From contig JAWRVZ010000030.1 of assembly GCA_037043235.1 (NCBI GenBank), positions 652,001 through 716,000 on the forward strand: a stretch of DNA of 64,000 nucleotides, in the 5' to 3' direction. Below are positions 36,691-49,249 of the stretch, piece by piece (within the stretch, counting starts at the first letter, position 1; every line of letters begins with the position of its first letter). The notes under the pieces were generated by a model. It saw only the letters and a program-made list of their open reading frames with translations, searched no databases and was not told the DNA's origin. The position numbers and the translations under genes were made by a program. This DNA comes from Rhodeus uyekii. Its lineage: Eukaryota; Chordata; Actinopteri; Cypriniformes; Acheilognathidae.

Positions 36691-36968
36691 AGTTCCAGGG
36701 TTTTTTTATTTTTTACAAAAAAAATTATTTTGTCTTTTTAAATATAAAGGTTACAGTTGCTGGAAAGGTTTACTTTGCTATTCAGCCACTGATTTTAAAG
36801 CAAAGTGGTTCATTTTTTATAATAATAAAATAAATAAGACATTTTGAGCTGTATCTCAGTGTCTTGAATGCAAGTCAATGCATTCCAGTGTTGTTTGGCT
36901 GTCAACAGTCTTCATATTCTTCATTCTTCACATAAAAAAAGAAAATTATGATGGTAAGCAAATTCTCT

Positions 36969-37200
36969 AGGGCTGCACGATTAATCGCATTTTAATTGTG
37001 ATCATGATTTCTGCTTCTCTCAAGTATTTAAGCATGATCATCTGCGATATTTGCAATATGGGCGCCTATAAACAAGACATTTGTGTAAACACTGGTGCTT
37101 TATCAGTATCTCGACGTGTCTACTTTTGGCTCAGCCAATGGCGTGAGTGTGGGGGCGGGACTACCTGGTTTTCAAACAATGGCAGACAGAATTAGTTTTT
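36969..37200. repeat. dispersed repeat, GGGCTGCACGATTAATCGC family
   Basis: It starts with GGGCTGCACGATTAATCGCA, a repeat start I recognise from fish genomes. The related 'gggctgcatgatatttgaaa' occurs at 34067. Limits approximate. Confidence 0.55.
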
Positions 37201-37609
37201 GCAATACCGCAAATAAATTACAACTTCAACTATACTGATTATTGTTTAAACTAAAAATAGTATATTATGAACCGTTGTATTTGGGTGCATTCGAAAGAAA
37301 GCTGTAACTACAAATGTATCTTCAAGGATATCTTTTCTCTTTGATTGGAACCATTAAAATGACTTTTGTTGGTGTAACAATCTTTTCAGATTAAATAACA
37401 TTTTTGACTTGAATGAACACTTTTTATTGTATTTAGACACATGATGATGTACATAGATCTTCATTATAGAAATGTTGTCCTAAAAGTTGTGCTTCATGTG
37501 GTAAAATCAAAATTATTGATATCGACTTTAATACATACGGTAAGTTTACAACAAGAAAACTAAATGTACTAAATGTAAATGCGATCTCGTTTAGGTAAAA
37601 ATGGCTCCT

Positions 37610-38690
37610 TGAAAGGACAGTTCACCCAAAAATGAAAAAATGCTGGTAATTTTTTCACCCTCAGTCCATCAAAGATGTAGGTGACTTTTTTTCTTCAGAA
37701 GAACAGTAAGGATTTTTAACTGAAACTTTGAATCCTTGATGATTCGTATGATTCAAGTCAATATCTATATCTTGAGAGTCAAAAAAATGTTACAGGCAAA
37801 ACAAAATGAATACACGTGGCTTCCGGGATTATCTATATTTTACTCGATACATTGGGGTCTTATGAAGCAAACCGATTGATCTGTGCAAGAAACTGAACAT
37901 TATTTGCAATATTATTACCTGTAATTCACAGCCTCTGCAAACAGTCCTGAGGCAGTTTGAAGCGTGAGCTTCCTGTCACGTATTGGCGTATGTGTGGGAG
38001 AAAACTCACACGTGAGCTGATGATGTGTTTGTTTACAACAGAGAGGGAGAAAACGTGTATTGTTCATCAAAATCGTACTTTCTTGTGCTTATACTGAATG
38101 CAGCAACCTGTATCTCAATAGGGAAGATTGACTTTTCACAGATTCCCAGTGTTTGAGCTCCAGTAAATACGTCATTATGCGACGGGAAGCTCGCACTGCA
38201 GACCGCCGTGAACACGCTTAGGACTGTTTGCCGAGGCTGTGGATTGTGGGTAATAATGTTGTCTACATAATAATTTTGCTCAAAATTTACCCACTGTTGT
38301 ACAAGGAGTGGAGTGCGATGCGGGGAATCATGGGGAGACGTTTTTAATTTTTAAAACACGGTAAACAAAAGACTTTAAATAAGAACAAAACCAAACGGCA
38401 CTCATGTGCAAAAGGCAGGAGAACACGGAACATGACATCCTCACACCACAAAACAACGTCATAACAGTCAACAACCAACAAAGACAAGAGATGGGAAACA
38501 AAAGGAGATGGGAAACACCTGATGAGACTAATGAGGGGAGTGATTGACAACAGGTGCAGGAAGGGCACGGAAAGATAAACAGAAGGGAACCGGAAATGAA
38601 ACAAATGACACACCAGACAGGAAGTTCACGAAAGACAAGACTGACAGGTTACACCCACATCTTAGATGGAAATTAGGATAAGGAAATTAC
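37610..38690. repeat. dispersed repeat (GGACAGTTCACCCAAAAATG family) interrupted by copy (c)
   Basis: It begins AAAGGACAGTTCACCCAAAA, a widespread fish repeat terminus, and runs to about 38300. 'cacccacatcttagatgg' after the LTR-like insertion looks like its continuation. The opposite terminus, 'tgacatgagggtgagtaaat', appears separately at 40270. Confidence 0.6.
38301..38646 (-). mobile_element. solo-LTR-like copy (c)
   Basis: On the minus strand it starts TGTCAGTCTTGTCTTTCGTG, continues 'aacttcctgtctggtg', and ends '...cgcatcgcactccactcc', as in copy (b) at 8567. Non-coding. Confidence 0.65.
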
Positions 38691-38704
38691 TGTCATTTTA
38701 CCTC

Positions 38705-39330
38705 TGTTTACACCTGGTATTGAGATACGTTTGGGTCGAATGGATCACAAGTGCTAAATCCAGGTGTAAATGAGGCCTATAACGTTTTGAGATTGTCGTC
38801 TTGCGACCACTTCCAAAGTTTGCCTTCTCTCGTAAACATTATGGGAAGAGCACTAACCAGATGGGATTTAAACTTTGGGATTTAAACCCAAGTTTAGTTT
38901 GAAGACAAAAAGCAGACCAAGCTCAATGTTGTCTCTCCATTCCTGATTTCTAACATGCACTCACTGCTTTCGGTGTGCACTGTAAAATCCAACAGTTGTT
39001 CTCTTTTACAACTTAATTGTAAAAATCTAGTGATCTGTACTATTCATACTCTTCTTTGTTTACTGAGAAAACCCAAGTTAAAATTATTTGGTTGCTTTTT
39101 CTGTCGTCTACGGTCGTGTTCATATGTAAATTGTGTGAGCTTATTTTGTTCGTTAGATGGAAATATCTGAAAAACCCCATACATTTACCCACCCATAGAC
39201 CCTCCCCTCGAATGACAGAAGTGGTTGAAAGTGGTCAAATGAGATGGATTAAAACACCAAGTGTAAACGGGAATGTGTCCCTCATCTACTTGTGATCCGA
39301 TCGACCAAAACGCATCTTAATACCAGGGGC
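38705..39330. mobile_element. MITE with TTTACACCTGGTATT ends
   Basis: The left end CCTGGTATTGAGATACGTTT and the complement of the right end CCTGGTATTAAGATGCGTTT match, followed on both sides by 'gtcga(a/t)(t/c)ggatcacaagt'. About 625 bp; internal ORFs have no domain. A related, truncated copy is in parva at 6310-6806. Confidence 0.78.
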
Positions 39331-39479
39331 TTTTATCTTGTATTAAAACTTTTTGTAATAATGTCATGGTTGGCTGTCTGTGAACTTTTTGAAGTTATGC
39401 TCTTTAGAAGTCATATTGTTAAATAGCATTGCTTAACCTGATCAGACAGTGGGGTTTTACGAGCATGTTAGGATGGGTC

Positions 39480-39900
39480 TCATCTGGTCGCTGTTGCTTA
39501 TGAGGCACCAATAAACACAGCCGCATCCCTTTGCCGATGGATGACAAATAAACAGCGCGTCAGAAAATTCCATGTGACCTTTCCGCCATTAGTGCTGTAG
39601 TGAGAAGAAGTGATTTATGACAGATGGAGGTGCACTCCAAACAGACGCTGTCTTTGACATGCTGGGACTTGTGAAATGCAGATGGCCTCTCTGCTCATCA
39701 CTGCCATTTCATTCCTCATGCCTCACCGCATGTCGCTCGGCCCGTGTCCTCGACTTTGGCTGGGAAATCTCTTATGATAAACAGGCTTTATTCACAGCTT
39801 TTATTACCTGGGTTTTATGTCCACTATTTCCACACTCGTTTAGCACCTTTGCAAGTTGGGACGGTGGAATTTGGAGCGTATTGTGATAGACATGCGTTTT
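39480..39900. promoter_or_regulatory. candidate conserved non-coding element
   Basis: Repeat-free, balanced-composition block ('ctgggacttgtgaaatgcag', 'gcctcaccgcatgtcgctcg') with a CATTCCT (M-CAT) at about 39710. The call rests on its appearance only. Confidence 0.25.
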
Positions 39901-40149
39901 TAATAAGGTCACCCAGTGCATCCTAAAGAAGCAAGGGTAAGGTCAACAATATTGAAGTATAATTGAATTCTTTATCGTCTTTTGTCACGTTATGTTTGGA
40001 GCAATACCTTCATTTCATTCCTAATCTGATTATTTTCTTTTAAGGAACATAAATAGATATTTACCAGAGTTTTCGTGCTTGACATTTCCTTGCAATCAGA
40101 TTGACATGTATTCTTTACACAAAGCTATTGGGAGGTCTTGGAATGTAGC

Positions 40150-40310
40150 GGAGACTACTTTTTTGTGTCCTTTTATTTTGGTCGCCATTCACTTTTCTTG
40201 GACGAAAAAGAGCAGAGTGAATAACATTCCTTAAAACAACAGTAGAAAGAAATCATTTGGAGTTTGAAATGACATGAGGGTGAGTAAATTACTAAAATAT
40301 TACTTTAAGC
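40150..40310. repeat. terminal fragment of the GGACAGTTCACCC family
   Basis: 'gtttgaaatgacatgagggt' followed by 'gagtaaatta' is the usual far end of the repeat that starts at 37610. Confidence 0.55.
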
Positions 40311-40690
40311 CTCAGGCAGGAAATTGGACTATTGCCTCTGCCCTTCCGTGTGCCATCGGTGTGATGGGCCAAACATTGCACATAATTGTGGCGCATCGGA
40401 GGCAGGTGGAGAAAGTTGTTTTGACAGGCCCTGTAAATCAATCCAGCACTGGCCAACAGAAATTGATCCCAAAGCGGCCCATAGTTGCAGCACCAGGCGG
40501 TAGGATTCAGGCCTCAGGTTTGAGTTGGATCCTATCAGACGGTTTCACCGCATCTCACCCCTCCGGTTTAAAGAGGCATGAAATAAACGCTTGGGTCTTG
40601 CCAGCGGGAGAGCGCCAGTGGCCGTCCACTCCACTGGACCTTTGCTGTCTGCTTCAGGAGATTGGTCGTGAGAGACTCTATCATTGATTC
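40310..40690. promoter_or_regulatory. candidate conserved non-coding element
   Basis: GC-richer, repeat-free block. It is open in one frame for 137 codons (40274-40687), but the product has no recognisable domain and no flanking splice logic. A regulatory or chance origin is more likely than coding. Confidence 0.3.
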
Positions 40691-41029
40691 ATCAACGCTC
40701 TGGGACTTCAGATTTATTCATGAAACCAGCAGAAAGATCCAGTACAAAACAGATCAATTGATTTTCTCTCTGTGCAACCAGAGATTCTTGTAGAGTTTAT
40801 AGACTTGAAGCATTTTTAATTATGTTTATAAACCTGTTTAATTTCAAAAATGTTTTAAGAACAACAGCAGAAAAAGTTGGAATATTTAAAGAAAGAGAGA
40901 TCTCGAGACCTTAATCGTTAAGAAAACTGATAATTGGCATTTTGATTTGATTTTGATCATTGTAGACTTTGGTTTCGACGGAAATATGTTATTATGCAAA
41001 CAATGTTAATGAAATTCGAACGTCCCTTT

Positions 41030-41900
41030 TCAATTTGGCTTGAAAAATTAGTAAAATTGTCTCTCAAGGTTCATGTGTTGTATTAAAGTTGTTTCACACA
41101 TTCCAGCATTAATGAATTTGTTAGGAGGACGGATGCGGCGTTTGGAATCTCTGTTATGTCTCGCCGCTATGAATATGCATAATTTGATGCTGCTTGTTCC
41201 AAACAAGCATACTTTGAAATACTTGAAACATTTCTGGAAAAAATTCCCCTCTGCAATAATGCCCAATATGCGGTATTTAGTAATTATACGGTAATTATAG
41301 TTCTTCACTCCGAGACCTGAACTAGTGCGGGTCATTATGGGGTCAGCGAAAGTCGTTGACTGAACCATTATTGCACCTTCAGAGATAACGGCACAAAAGG
41401 AGTCCACACAGAAAATTACATTTCAGACCTCTCATCTTCTATTTCATTACCCCGGCCCTGTGCGATGGCTGAAATTGGTTCTCTTCATTTAGGGAGCCAA
41501 ATTCCTGCTTAGCTAGAACCTGAGTGGTTTATGTAATCTGTCGATAAGTGTCATCTCCCATCATGGCGTGTCTCAGCCATGGGCCGCTCTCACCATGGCA
41601 TTGACTTGTTGCCTGCTTCTTCCTTTATCTCACTAATAAGACCATTTCCATGGTGCTGGAGACGGGCAGATAGGAACATGCAATTATTTGTTAAGGCTGC
41701 AACTGTTTCCACAGGTGACATTCCTGCCTCTTAGAAGCTGTGATAATTAGTGTTCTAACAGGCTGTGGCACACTAGACTTTGGCTTTGACAGGCTTGTGA
41801 CCAGAGGCAGAGATGTAGGAAGCCATCTCCTTAAAGTTAGTGGAAAGCCACTTATCTCGCTCCTCTGAATGTTCTGCGCTGTCGCTTCGGCCTCCGAACC
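41030..41900. promoter_or_regulatory. candidate conserved non-coding block
   Basis: A long repeat-free segment ('cgcggtatttagtaattata', 'cccatcatggcgtgtctcag', 'ctttatctcactaataagac') including CATTCCT near 41723. It is the longest such block in the putative tead1 intron 1. Conservation was not tested. Confidence 0.35.
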
Positions 41901-42767
41901 AGACGTTTAAGAGTTAAGAGTTATTCATTTTCAAAGTCGACTAACCTGTCGCCTGAACGACTAGTCGGCTAATTAATCCTAATTGGAAGGCTTGCATAAT
42001 TTGTCCGTTTTTTTTGTAATTTTTTAGAGGTTTTGAACTTGATACATTTTTCCTCAGATTCTTTCAAGATCTAATTATTTGAGCTATGCTTTCTGTTTAA
42101 ATGACTAAATTCCATTTAATAGATTTGTATAACACTTTCAGAATATGTGTTACTTTAATTACTAAGCAGCTTTACAGTGAATAGAGGCTTGCAATTCCCC
42201 GCAAACATGCCGTAAGAAAAACTAGTGCTGCTTGGATTCAGCATCCACCGAATGAACAAAAAAAAAGCTCTGCGGTTTTCCACAGAATACATAAGCTCAC
42301 CTTCAACAAGCATTACCCTTTACAATTTTATAATGCTTTCTTCTGCTGTTGTGCCCTCAACTTAAATGAATTTGACCATATTTACATTTCTTCCACAGAA
42401 AATGATTCGCTTTCTTGCAGATCTACTTGTAACTCTCGTAGGCATTGAGGGGGGGCTGCTCTGCATTATGTGCTCCTCTGTTTATTATTAGGATGGCAGA
42501 CAGTTCAAACGTTAAATTTTTTTATGCTGGTCAGCCTCAGCTGTCGAACAGCTCTGTTTATGTCAAAATAATGGCCAATCAGATCAAAGAAGGCGGATCT
42601 TAATGTTCATTGAAGATGAACTCCAACCTGACGCTTTTCATTTTTAAATTAAAGTGTTTGTGGTAAGATGTAAGTAGCTAAACATTTCATATTTGACAAC
42701 TGTTTTACAATAACATACAGTGATACATTTTTTGTTGTAATTTTGCCTTTTTTAATTGAAAATATGC

Positions 42768-42935
42768 TTTCCTGTAGCTCAAACCAGTAAAGTGTGCCAA
42801 ACAAGCAAGCAACATCAAGGTTATGGGTTCGATTCCCAGGGAAAGCAAGAACTGATTAGTATGTCAATGTGTTTCTTGAATGCAATGCAAGTCGCTTTGG
42901 ATAAAAGCGACTGATAAATGCAGAAATGTAAGTAT
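42768..42935 (+). mobile_element. tRNA-derived SINE, full length
   Basis: 'cctgtagctcaaaccagtaa' (A box region), GGTTCGATTCC B box at about 42825, 'cccagggaaagcaagaactg', and the tail 'cgctttggataaaagcgact'. Same family as 33666-33830. Confidence 0.85.
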
Positions 42936-43170
42936 GCATCATTTAAATTATGATGCCATTTATAACTGAATGTGTTTTGTACATTTTTTGACATATTAAA
43001 CATACAAACAAGAGGGAATGTGTGCATATTTTTAAATAAAGTATTTGCAAAGAGTTTAAATGGATTACTTCATATTACTATACAGGCTTCTTTTTACCAT
43101 TCTTACTTCTTCATTATTCCCGTAAATCCCTTTTAATCCTTTAATTATTTAATTTCTTTAAAGAAAAAGA

Positions 43171-43200
43171 CCCCCCCCCCCCCCCCCCTTGGTGCCCCCC
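43171..43200 (+). repeat. poly-C tract
   Basis: About 18 consecutive C, then TTGGTG and CCCCCC. Confidence 0.95.
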
Positions 43201-44157
43201 AATGTTAGGACATGGTTACAGCCTTTAACCCTTACTTTAACATGTTTTACACTAATCCCTTGGATATTATAATTATCCAGAAGGGTTTGATATAGTTAAT
43301 AAACATGCAAATTGATTAGACATTGTGATGTGTTTGAAATGGCTGTGCGCACGAAGCGCGATACCTTCCGAGACCCGGAGCAGAACGGACACCACTACAA
43401 CTAGAGATGCACAAACACAAATATACTATTGAAATGCAAATTCCTACCACAAAAGAGTAACCTCTTAGAAAGCACATTTGTAAACCTTATTTGAGACAGA
43501 CCTTATTTAACCACCAATATATGAATTAGCATAAGAATTATGGTAGTACTGCAATATGTTCATTATGTTACAGCAACAAAGCATATTGCATCAATTTTAT
43601 TTACTCACAGTAGCGCTAAGCAGGTTTATACTTCACTAATAACTTGTCCTCCCATATGTGACTCTCTTTTCCTGGATTTAAATAATGAGAATAATTGGGA
43701 CCATGCAGGCATGTGTGGCCTTTAATGACAATGATGAAACGCCCCCACAGACATGTTCAGTGTTCTCTGTGTTACCTCTCATACATTTCCTCTCTTCCGT
43801 ATCCCAAGCTCTGGAGTTGTTGTGGCAGAGAGCATATAATGGCTATGAGTTGTGAAGGAGGCATGTTTGGGCACGTCCTAACTCAGATGTGCTGGTGTGT
43901 TATCAGCGCCACACACTTATAATGCAACACAAATGTGCTGACACAGTCGAGCACACACACACAAAAGCTCTCACTTATACATGCACATGTATGCGTGGAG
44001 AGGTGGAGCAGTGAATGAGTGTGGATGTTTGTAACGTGTGCAGAAGGTTAACAGTGCCTCAGGCCACTGCAGGGAACTTGATTGGCAACTGCCATATACT
44101 GTGTGAAGGGAATTGTGCTACTATTTTCAAAACGGTTACTGCCTTAAATTATGTACA

Positions 44158-44871
44158 GTAATACCTCGGTTTACGAGTTTAATTTGTTCCAAGAGCTCGT
44201 AACTCAAAATTCTTGTACACCAAAGCAATTTTCCCCATAAGAATGCAATAAAAATCACTCGATTCGTTCCACAAGACCATAAATGCCCATTTAAAATTTT
44301 AATTTTAAATTAAAATATTTTTGGTTTTACCCTATTAAGTACAGTTAAAATTATAACCTTTAAGATCTCATATAAATACTAATTAATAATTGACAATTAA
44401 ACTCTAAAAAAACTTGACGATTTACTGTAACGCACTTCATCTTTGAGTAGCGTTGCTGCTGGCGTGAAGGAGACGAGAGGAGGGTTTTACTGATTACAGG
44501 GAGAATTTCATCCCTTCTTTCTTACTCATCTTGAGGTCATTGTCTATATGCTGTACTGTACGTATGTATATATTTCACTACGTGAACAATAGCGATCACA
44601 ATTAATGTTAACAACACGAGGTAAAACCGCTGTAAATCACTTATAAAAGTATCACTGTGGTGAATGATGCAACCAAACCGAGCGACGCTGAGAGAATGAA
44701 CGAGTGAAGGGGTGATGGGCTTTGTGAGAGGCTGTCGTCAGGATATTTCCAGTAAAAATGTGCGCGGCGATGCTGAGCGTTAGGACTTTTCCACAAAAAA
44801 AATGTGTGTGGATGAGAGAAAATTTTTCTCGCACTCCGATACAATGCTCGTACACCGATTTGTCGGTATCA
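44158..44871. mobile_element. Tigger/pogo-like MITE
   Basis: The left end CAGTAATACCTCGGTTTACG is preceded by TA. The right end 'cgtacaccgatttgtcggta' is its degraded inverse (complement 'taccgacaaatcggtgtacg'). 'gagctcgtaactcaaaattc' is typical of the family. No intact ORF. It differs from the parva-intron family but shares CAGTAATACC. Confidence 0.75.
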
Positions 44872-44976
44872 CAAAAGTTTTTAACAACAGATTAAAAGCA
44901 TATTCATTAAGTACTTTTGGCAATTGTAAATAAAAATGAAAATACCAATTCAACGTGATTATTACTTGCCGCTTCT

Positions 44977-45105
<129 letters not shown>

Positions 45106-45109
45106 GTGA

Positions 45110-47770
45110 AACATTCTACACAGTTTTATTCAGTGAATATGATCATATCAGAAGCGCTATATTATTTATTCCCATAAAACCAACGAGGTCAGGCTTGAGA
45201 CAGTTCAAGGTTGTACGATTTTCTGCTTCCAAGTAAAATAACAATATACAAAACGTCTTTTTATGCATCTGTTTATTCTTAAATTGGCTTTACATATTTC
45301 TGTAGGATGAATACAAAAAGTAGACATTCATGTGGACAACATCTCATCTTATTTTATAATGTTATCATTTGATTTATAATATGTCAGTGTCTGGGTTGGA
45401 AGAAGCAGAATTTGCCTTAGGATTTTCAATGGAAATGTAGCAAAAAGATTTTTTCCTTTAGGTATTGTGTGTAAGTGTGCACTCCACTTGCAGGTGCTCA
45501 CATTGTTTGAGCACAGAGCAGCACTTGTTTCTCCATTATAGTGTAATTTTTAATGAATCAAAATGGAGAGGCTTCCAGCTACATCCTTTTTTACTCTTGC
45601 CAAAATGCATTTGTCAAGGCTTTTTGGCTGTGTGTGCCTGTGAGCGGCTGCACCATAAGGAAATCTCACTTGGTCTGTCATTCTGCAATCTTTGCAGTAG
45701 TTACTGCTTTCTGTGAGTTACATCAAGTTGTTCAATCAGATAAGATTAAAACTTTCGCATTAGATTCTGGATGTCAAAAGGAAGCTCTCTCTGTAATGGC
45801 TGCATGTGTGAATCAAAAGCACTTCGTGGTCGAAATGCCATCTTGCTGAGGTATTAGTAGTATATAAACCATATACACTTCAAAAGAGATATTTCATAAT
45901 AACTCGGTCTGTGTGTCTCTCTCTATATACTTTGCTTGCAGCATACAGAATATTCATTTTATTTTTAGTGTTTTAATTTATAAAAGTAGCACAGTTTATG
46001 ATGATGCAATATTTATTGACCAATAATCACCTTAATCAGTATCGCCAATAATATCAAGATCAGTACATCCTTAATAGTAGTAAAAAAAAAAAAAATATTG
46101 AGAAATCCTCTCATATCTCAGGGCTGGATAACACAACCACACAAGCTACAAGTACAGTAAAAAGACACTATACAAATTTTAATGACAAATTCCAACATTA
46201 AAGGTTTTTAATGTAGGATGTCTAATAATCATGTGTAAAGTGAAAACTATGGCAAACATTTCACTGAGAAATGCTTGAAGGCTACACTTTTTTAATTTTA
46301 AATTAATTTGTTTTTAAATCACGTCATATTTATATTATATCTTAGTCTCTTTAAGAGCATATTCATTTTGCCTTGATTCTAGTATCGTGAAATTTCGTTG
46401 CCGTTGGCATCAACTCCTCAAATTGTATTATTGTTACAACACTAGATAATATTTAGATGTAAAAACTGACAGTTTGCTGTGAGATATTTTTGAGGGCACT
46501 CACAATGAGATAATGACCTGATGTAAAACAAAGTCTGTTGGTGTTGTCTTCCTAAATGTTGTTCACTTTTGAAAGCGTTAACACATTTTGTGTACCTTTA
46601 TGTCGCTGTGAAGGATTTTCTAAGTCACGTCTGATGAATGACGTCTTTATCAATTGCAGGGGAAAAGGCTAAAAGATAAAATCCTGCTTTAATCATTGTC
46701 CCATTTATTGTGCATGTTGAAGTAATCCAATAATGCAGCGCTTTGGAACAAGGCGGAAATTATCATTATCTTTTAGGCGGCATTGATCTGAGCTCCCCAT
46801 GAGAGATGTTGCATGAAATAGTGGCAGAGGTGAATCAGTTACGTTGATGTATCGAAGGCTAAATGATCATCGAGGGACTTCAGACATGTAGTGTGATTAG
46901 ACAGTTTTTAGGCTATTGATTTTTTATTTCTCTAACACATGTTTCTGTAAATGCATGTTCATTTCATGTTTGATCTGCAACTGCAAACATTGCTTGTCTT
47001 TTCTTGTAAATGGTTATGCTACATCTAGACGTAACTGGCCTTTGATGCAACCCATGGTTTTTGTCACTAGCATTTAACCCAACCATATCAGCCCAGTCCA
47101 GCTTCAGTGATCCGTGCAACAGGCAGACTGTTTCCCTCCACTAAAAGTGGCTGCCTATCTTGAACCAGCTACTACACTTTCCATTACCATCAAGACAGAA
47201 TAACCTCCAATTAATGTAAGTGCAAATGTAAATTCAGAGTAGATCCATTTGGTCTGGTGATAAAACTCAGAGCAGTGAGTGGTTAGAAATTGCCATGGCT
47301 TAGTGTTATTCTGAGCATTCATCTTGTGCAGTTTAAACTTTACATTCATCTTGTGCAAATTAAGCTTTAATTGCTATCGCATGTTATGACCAAGGCTTAA
47401 ATAATCTATTGAAAATATGCTCATTTGCTAAATATGATATGTCATTTAAAAAGACAAATGGTTCTGCTTTAAGTAGGGTTTGTAGCAGTATAAAAAAATC
47501 TGATTTTCAAATGATCCATTTTTTGGTCTAGTCGGTGGACCAGCATAGTCATGCTATTCTCGAGTAAAACTGGTCCACCAGCACTCCTGCTTCCCATGCT
47601 GGTCCCAGTATATAAAACACACCTTATGCTGGTGACCAGCAATGCTGGATTTCTCAGCAGGGTTGTATTTAGTGAAAGTATGTACTTCTCTGGTGACATT
47701 TCATACCTGTATGTATACAGTAATGCAGTTTTTGGCAGCATTGGGATATACTCCCACACCATAAAATTTC
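45110..47770. other. putative tead1 intron, no gene recognised
   Basis: No exon was recognised. The subregion 46500-46900 is repeat-free, with homeobox-like and GATA-like sequence ('aaattatcattatctttt'), and may be regulatory. The rest is AT-rich. Confidence 0.5.
47510..47665. repeat. short repeat of CTGGTCCACCAGCA units
   Basis: Alternating forms of 'ggaccagca', 'tggtccaccagca', 'atgctggt' and 'gaccagcaatgctgg' make a partly palindromic segment, a fish MITE-like pattern. Confidence 0.5.
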
Positions 47771-47774
47771 ATGA

Positions 47775-47978
47775 TTACACTTTATTTTAAGGTGACGTAG
47801 TTACATTGTACTTACTCAAATAATTACAGAGTAATATTAATTAAGTACATGTACTTAGTGTTAGGGTTAGAGTTTGGTTTAGGGTTTCTTACATGTAATT
47901 ATGCATAATTTACTGTCATTACTATAGTAAGTTCATGTAGTAATGTGCAACTGTGTAACCTTAAAATAAAGTGTCACC
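47775..47978. mobile_element. MITE (ACACTTTATTTTAAGG family), complete
   Basis: TTACACTTTATTTTAAGGTG on the left and CCTTAAAATAAAGTGT on the right are inverted repeats. The interior 'tttggtttagggttt' is shared with other copies. About 204 bp. Confidence 0.82.
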
Positions 47979-48059
47979 AATTGCATATTGATACCAAAGT
48001 CTTGTACAGTTAATTTTTTTTAGCACAAGAGTTTGTGGGCATTATTAGCTTGAAAGCAT

Positions 48060-48395
48060 ACTTGCACTTTAAATATAAACAGAAAACGGCACTACTAGTG
48101 CAAAACCTGGTAACTAGGAAGCTTGGAGATAATAACTAGGAGCAGCATCCACACACACGGTAAACAGCGACACTGCAATGTCACATAACAGTTTCAACAA
48201 CAGACAAGGACCAGGCAACACATGAGGGTATATATAGACAAAGACATGGGAAACACCTGAGGACACTGACGAGGTAAGTGATTACAGGATTACAGGTGTA
48301 GAAAGATCTAGAAGGGCCCGGAAGTGAACAGGAAGTGCTGACACGATAGATAGGAAGTGTACCAATGACCTTACTGACAGGAAGTGACAAAGATG
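48060..48395 (-). mobile_element. solo-LTR-like copy (d)
   Basis: The minus strand reads like copy (f): 'cttcctgttcacttcc', 'tgtttcccatgtctttgtc', 'gttttctgtttatatttaaa'. It carries 'tatatataccctcatg', equivalent to the TATA-containing segment of copy (f). Ends imprecise. Confidence 0.6.
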
Positions 48396-48539
48396 GCACA
48401 GACAGACAGGACCAAGGGTGACATTAAGTCTTATTTCACATTTTCATTATGGTTGAATATCATGATAAAAAAAAATCAAATGGTTAAAAAATGCTTACAC
48501 AAGAAACTTTTCCGATTTATTGATGATCAACTTTTTGAT

Positions 48540-48830
48540 TATCGTTACTATAGAGACAGCAGCAAGAATATTAGGCTGCTGTCACTTTAAGAGCTGCACG
48601 GAGCCAATATACTGTCACACACAAGTTTTGTTTGTCAACTGTTCCTTTTACGTAACACTTAACCGACTCTGTGACTTGGCCGTTCAAGTGCAAAAACACT
48701 GGGAAGAGAACTCAGTTCAGTATCATGGACTATACAATTTAAGAGGCGGATTTCTGTAAGCACGTTGTTTTGGAGCAGCACAGAAAACAACATGCGGGTC
48801 TTCTTGCGCTTGAATGGTTTAAAGTCATAT
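48540..48830. repeat. dispersed repeat shared with 34430-34800
   Basis: It contains 'gacagcagcaagaatattag' followed by 'gctgctgtcactttaagag', matching 34468-34500, and 'gtcttcttgcgctt' near 48797. Confidence 0.55.
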
Positions 48831-48888
48831 TAAAGTGCACACAAAGGAATCGATAACAAGAATCAAAATGTTATGACAAGTATACGAT

Positions 48889-49245
48889 TGTAACATTGTT
48901 GTGTGAGGGATGATGAAGGCGAGGGAGAGAAGGTTGAACGGAAAATCTTACTTTATTGAAACAAACCAAAAACACTTAATACAAATACATAAACTAAAGA
49001 AGCACGCTTTGTGCAAAACCCTAGAGATAACGCAGAGAAACAAGGAGAACGCGGAGTACATCCACACACAGCATAACATTGTTAACAACCGACAAAGACA
49101 AGGGAAAACATGAGGGTTTTTATACAGGAGGAGATTGGGAACAGGTGACGAGACTAACGGGAACATGATTGACATGACAGGTGGAGGAAATGACACAGGA
49201 AGCACATGGAAGGAAACAGGAAGTGTGACGCAATGCGACACGACT
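48889..49245 (-). mobile_element. solo-LTR-like copy (e)
   Basis: On the minus strand: 'gtcgtgtcgcattgcgtcac', 'cttcctgtttccttcc', 'tataaaaaccctcatg' (TATA-like), 'ctttgtcggttgttaac', an AATAAAG poly(A)-like motif, and the end AATGTTACA. The TATA, R, poly(A) order matches an LTR. Confidence 0.68.
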
Positions 49246-49249
49246 GGAT

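Noticed and set aside
40274..40687. 137-codon open frame
   Set aside because: No known domain, no splice sites fitting neighbours, not in phase with tead1; kept only as a candidate non-coding element.
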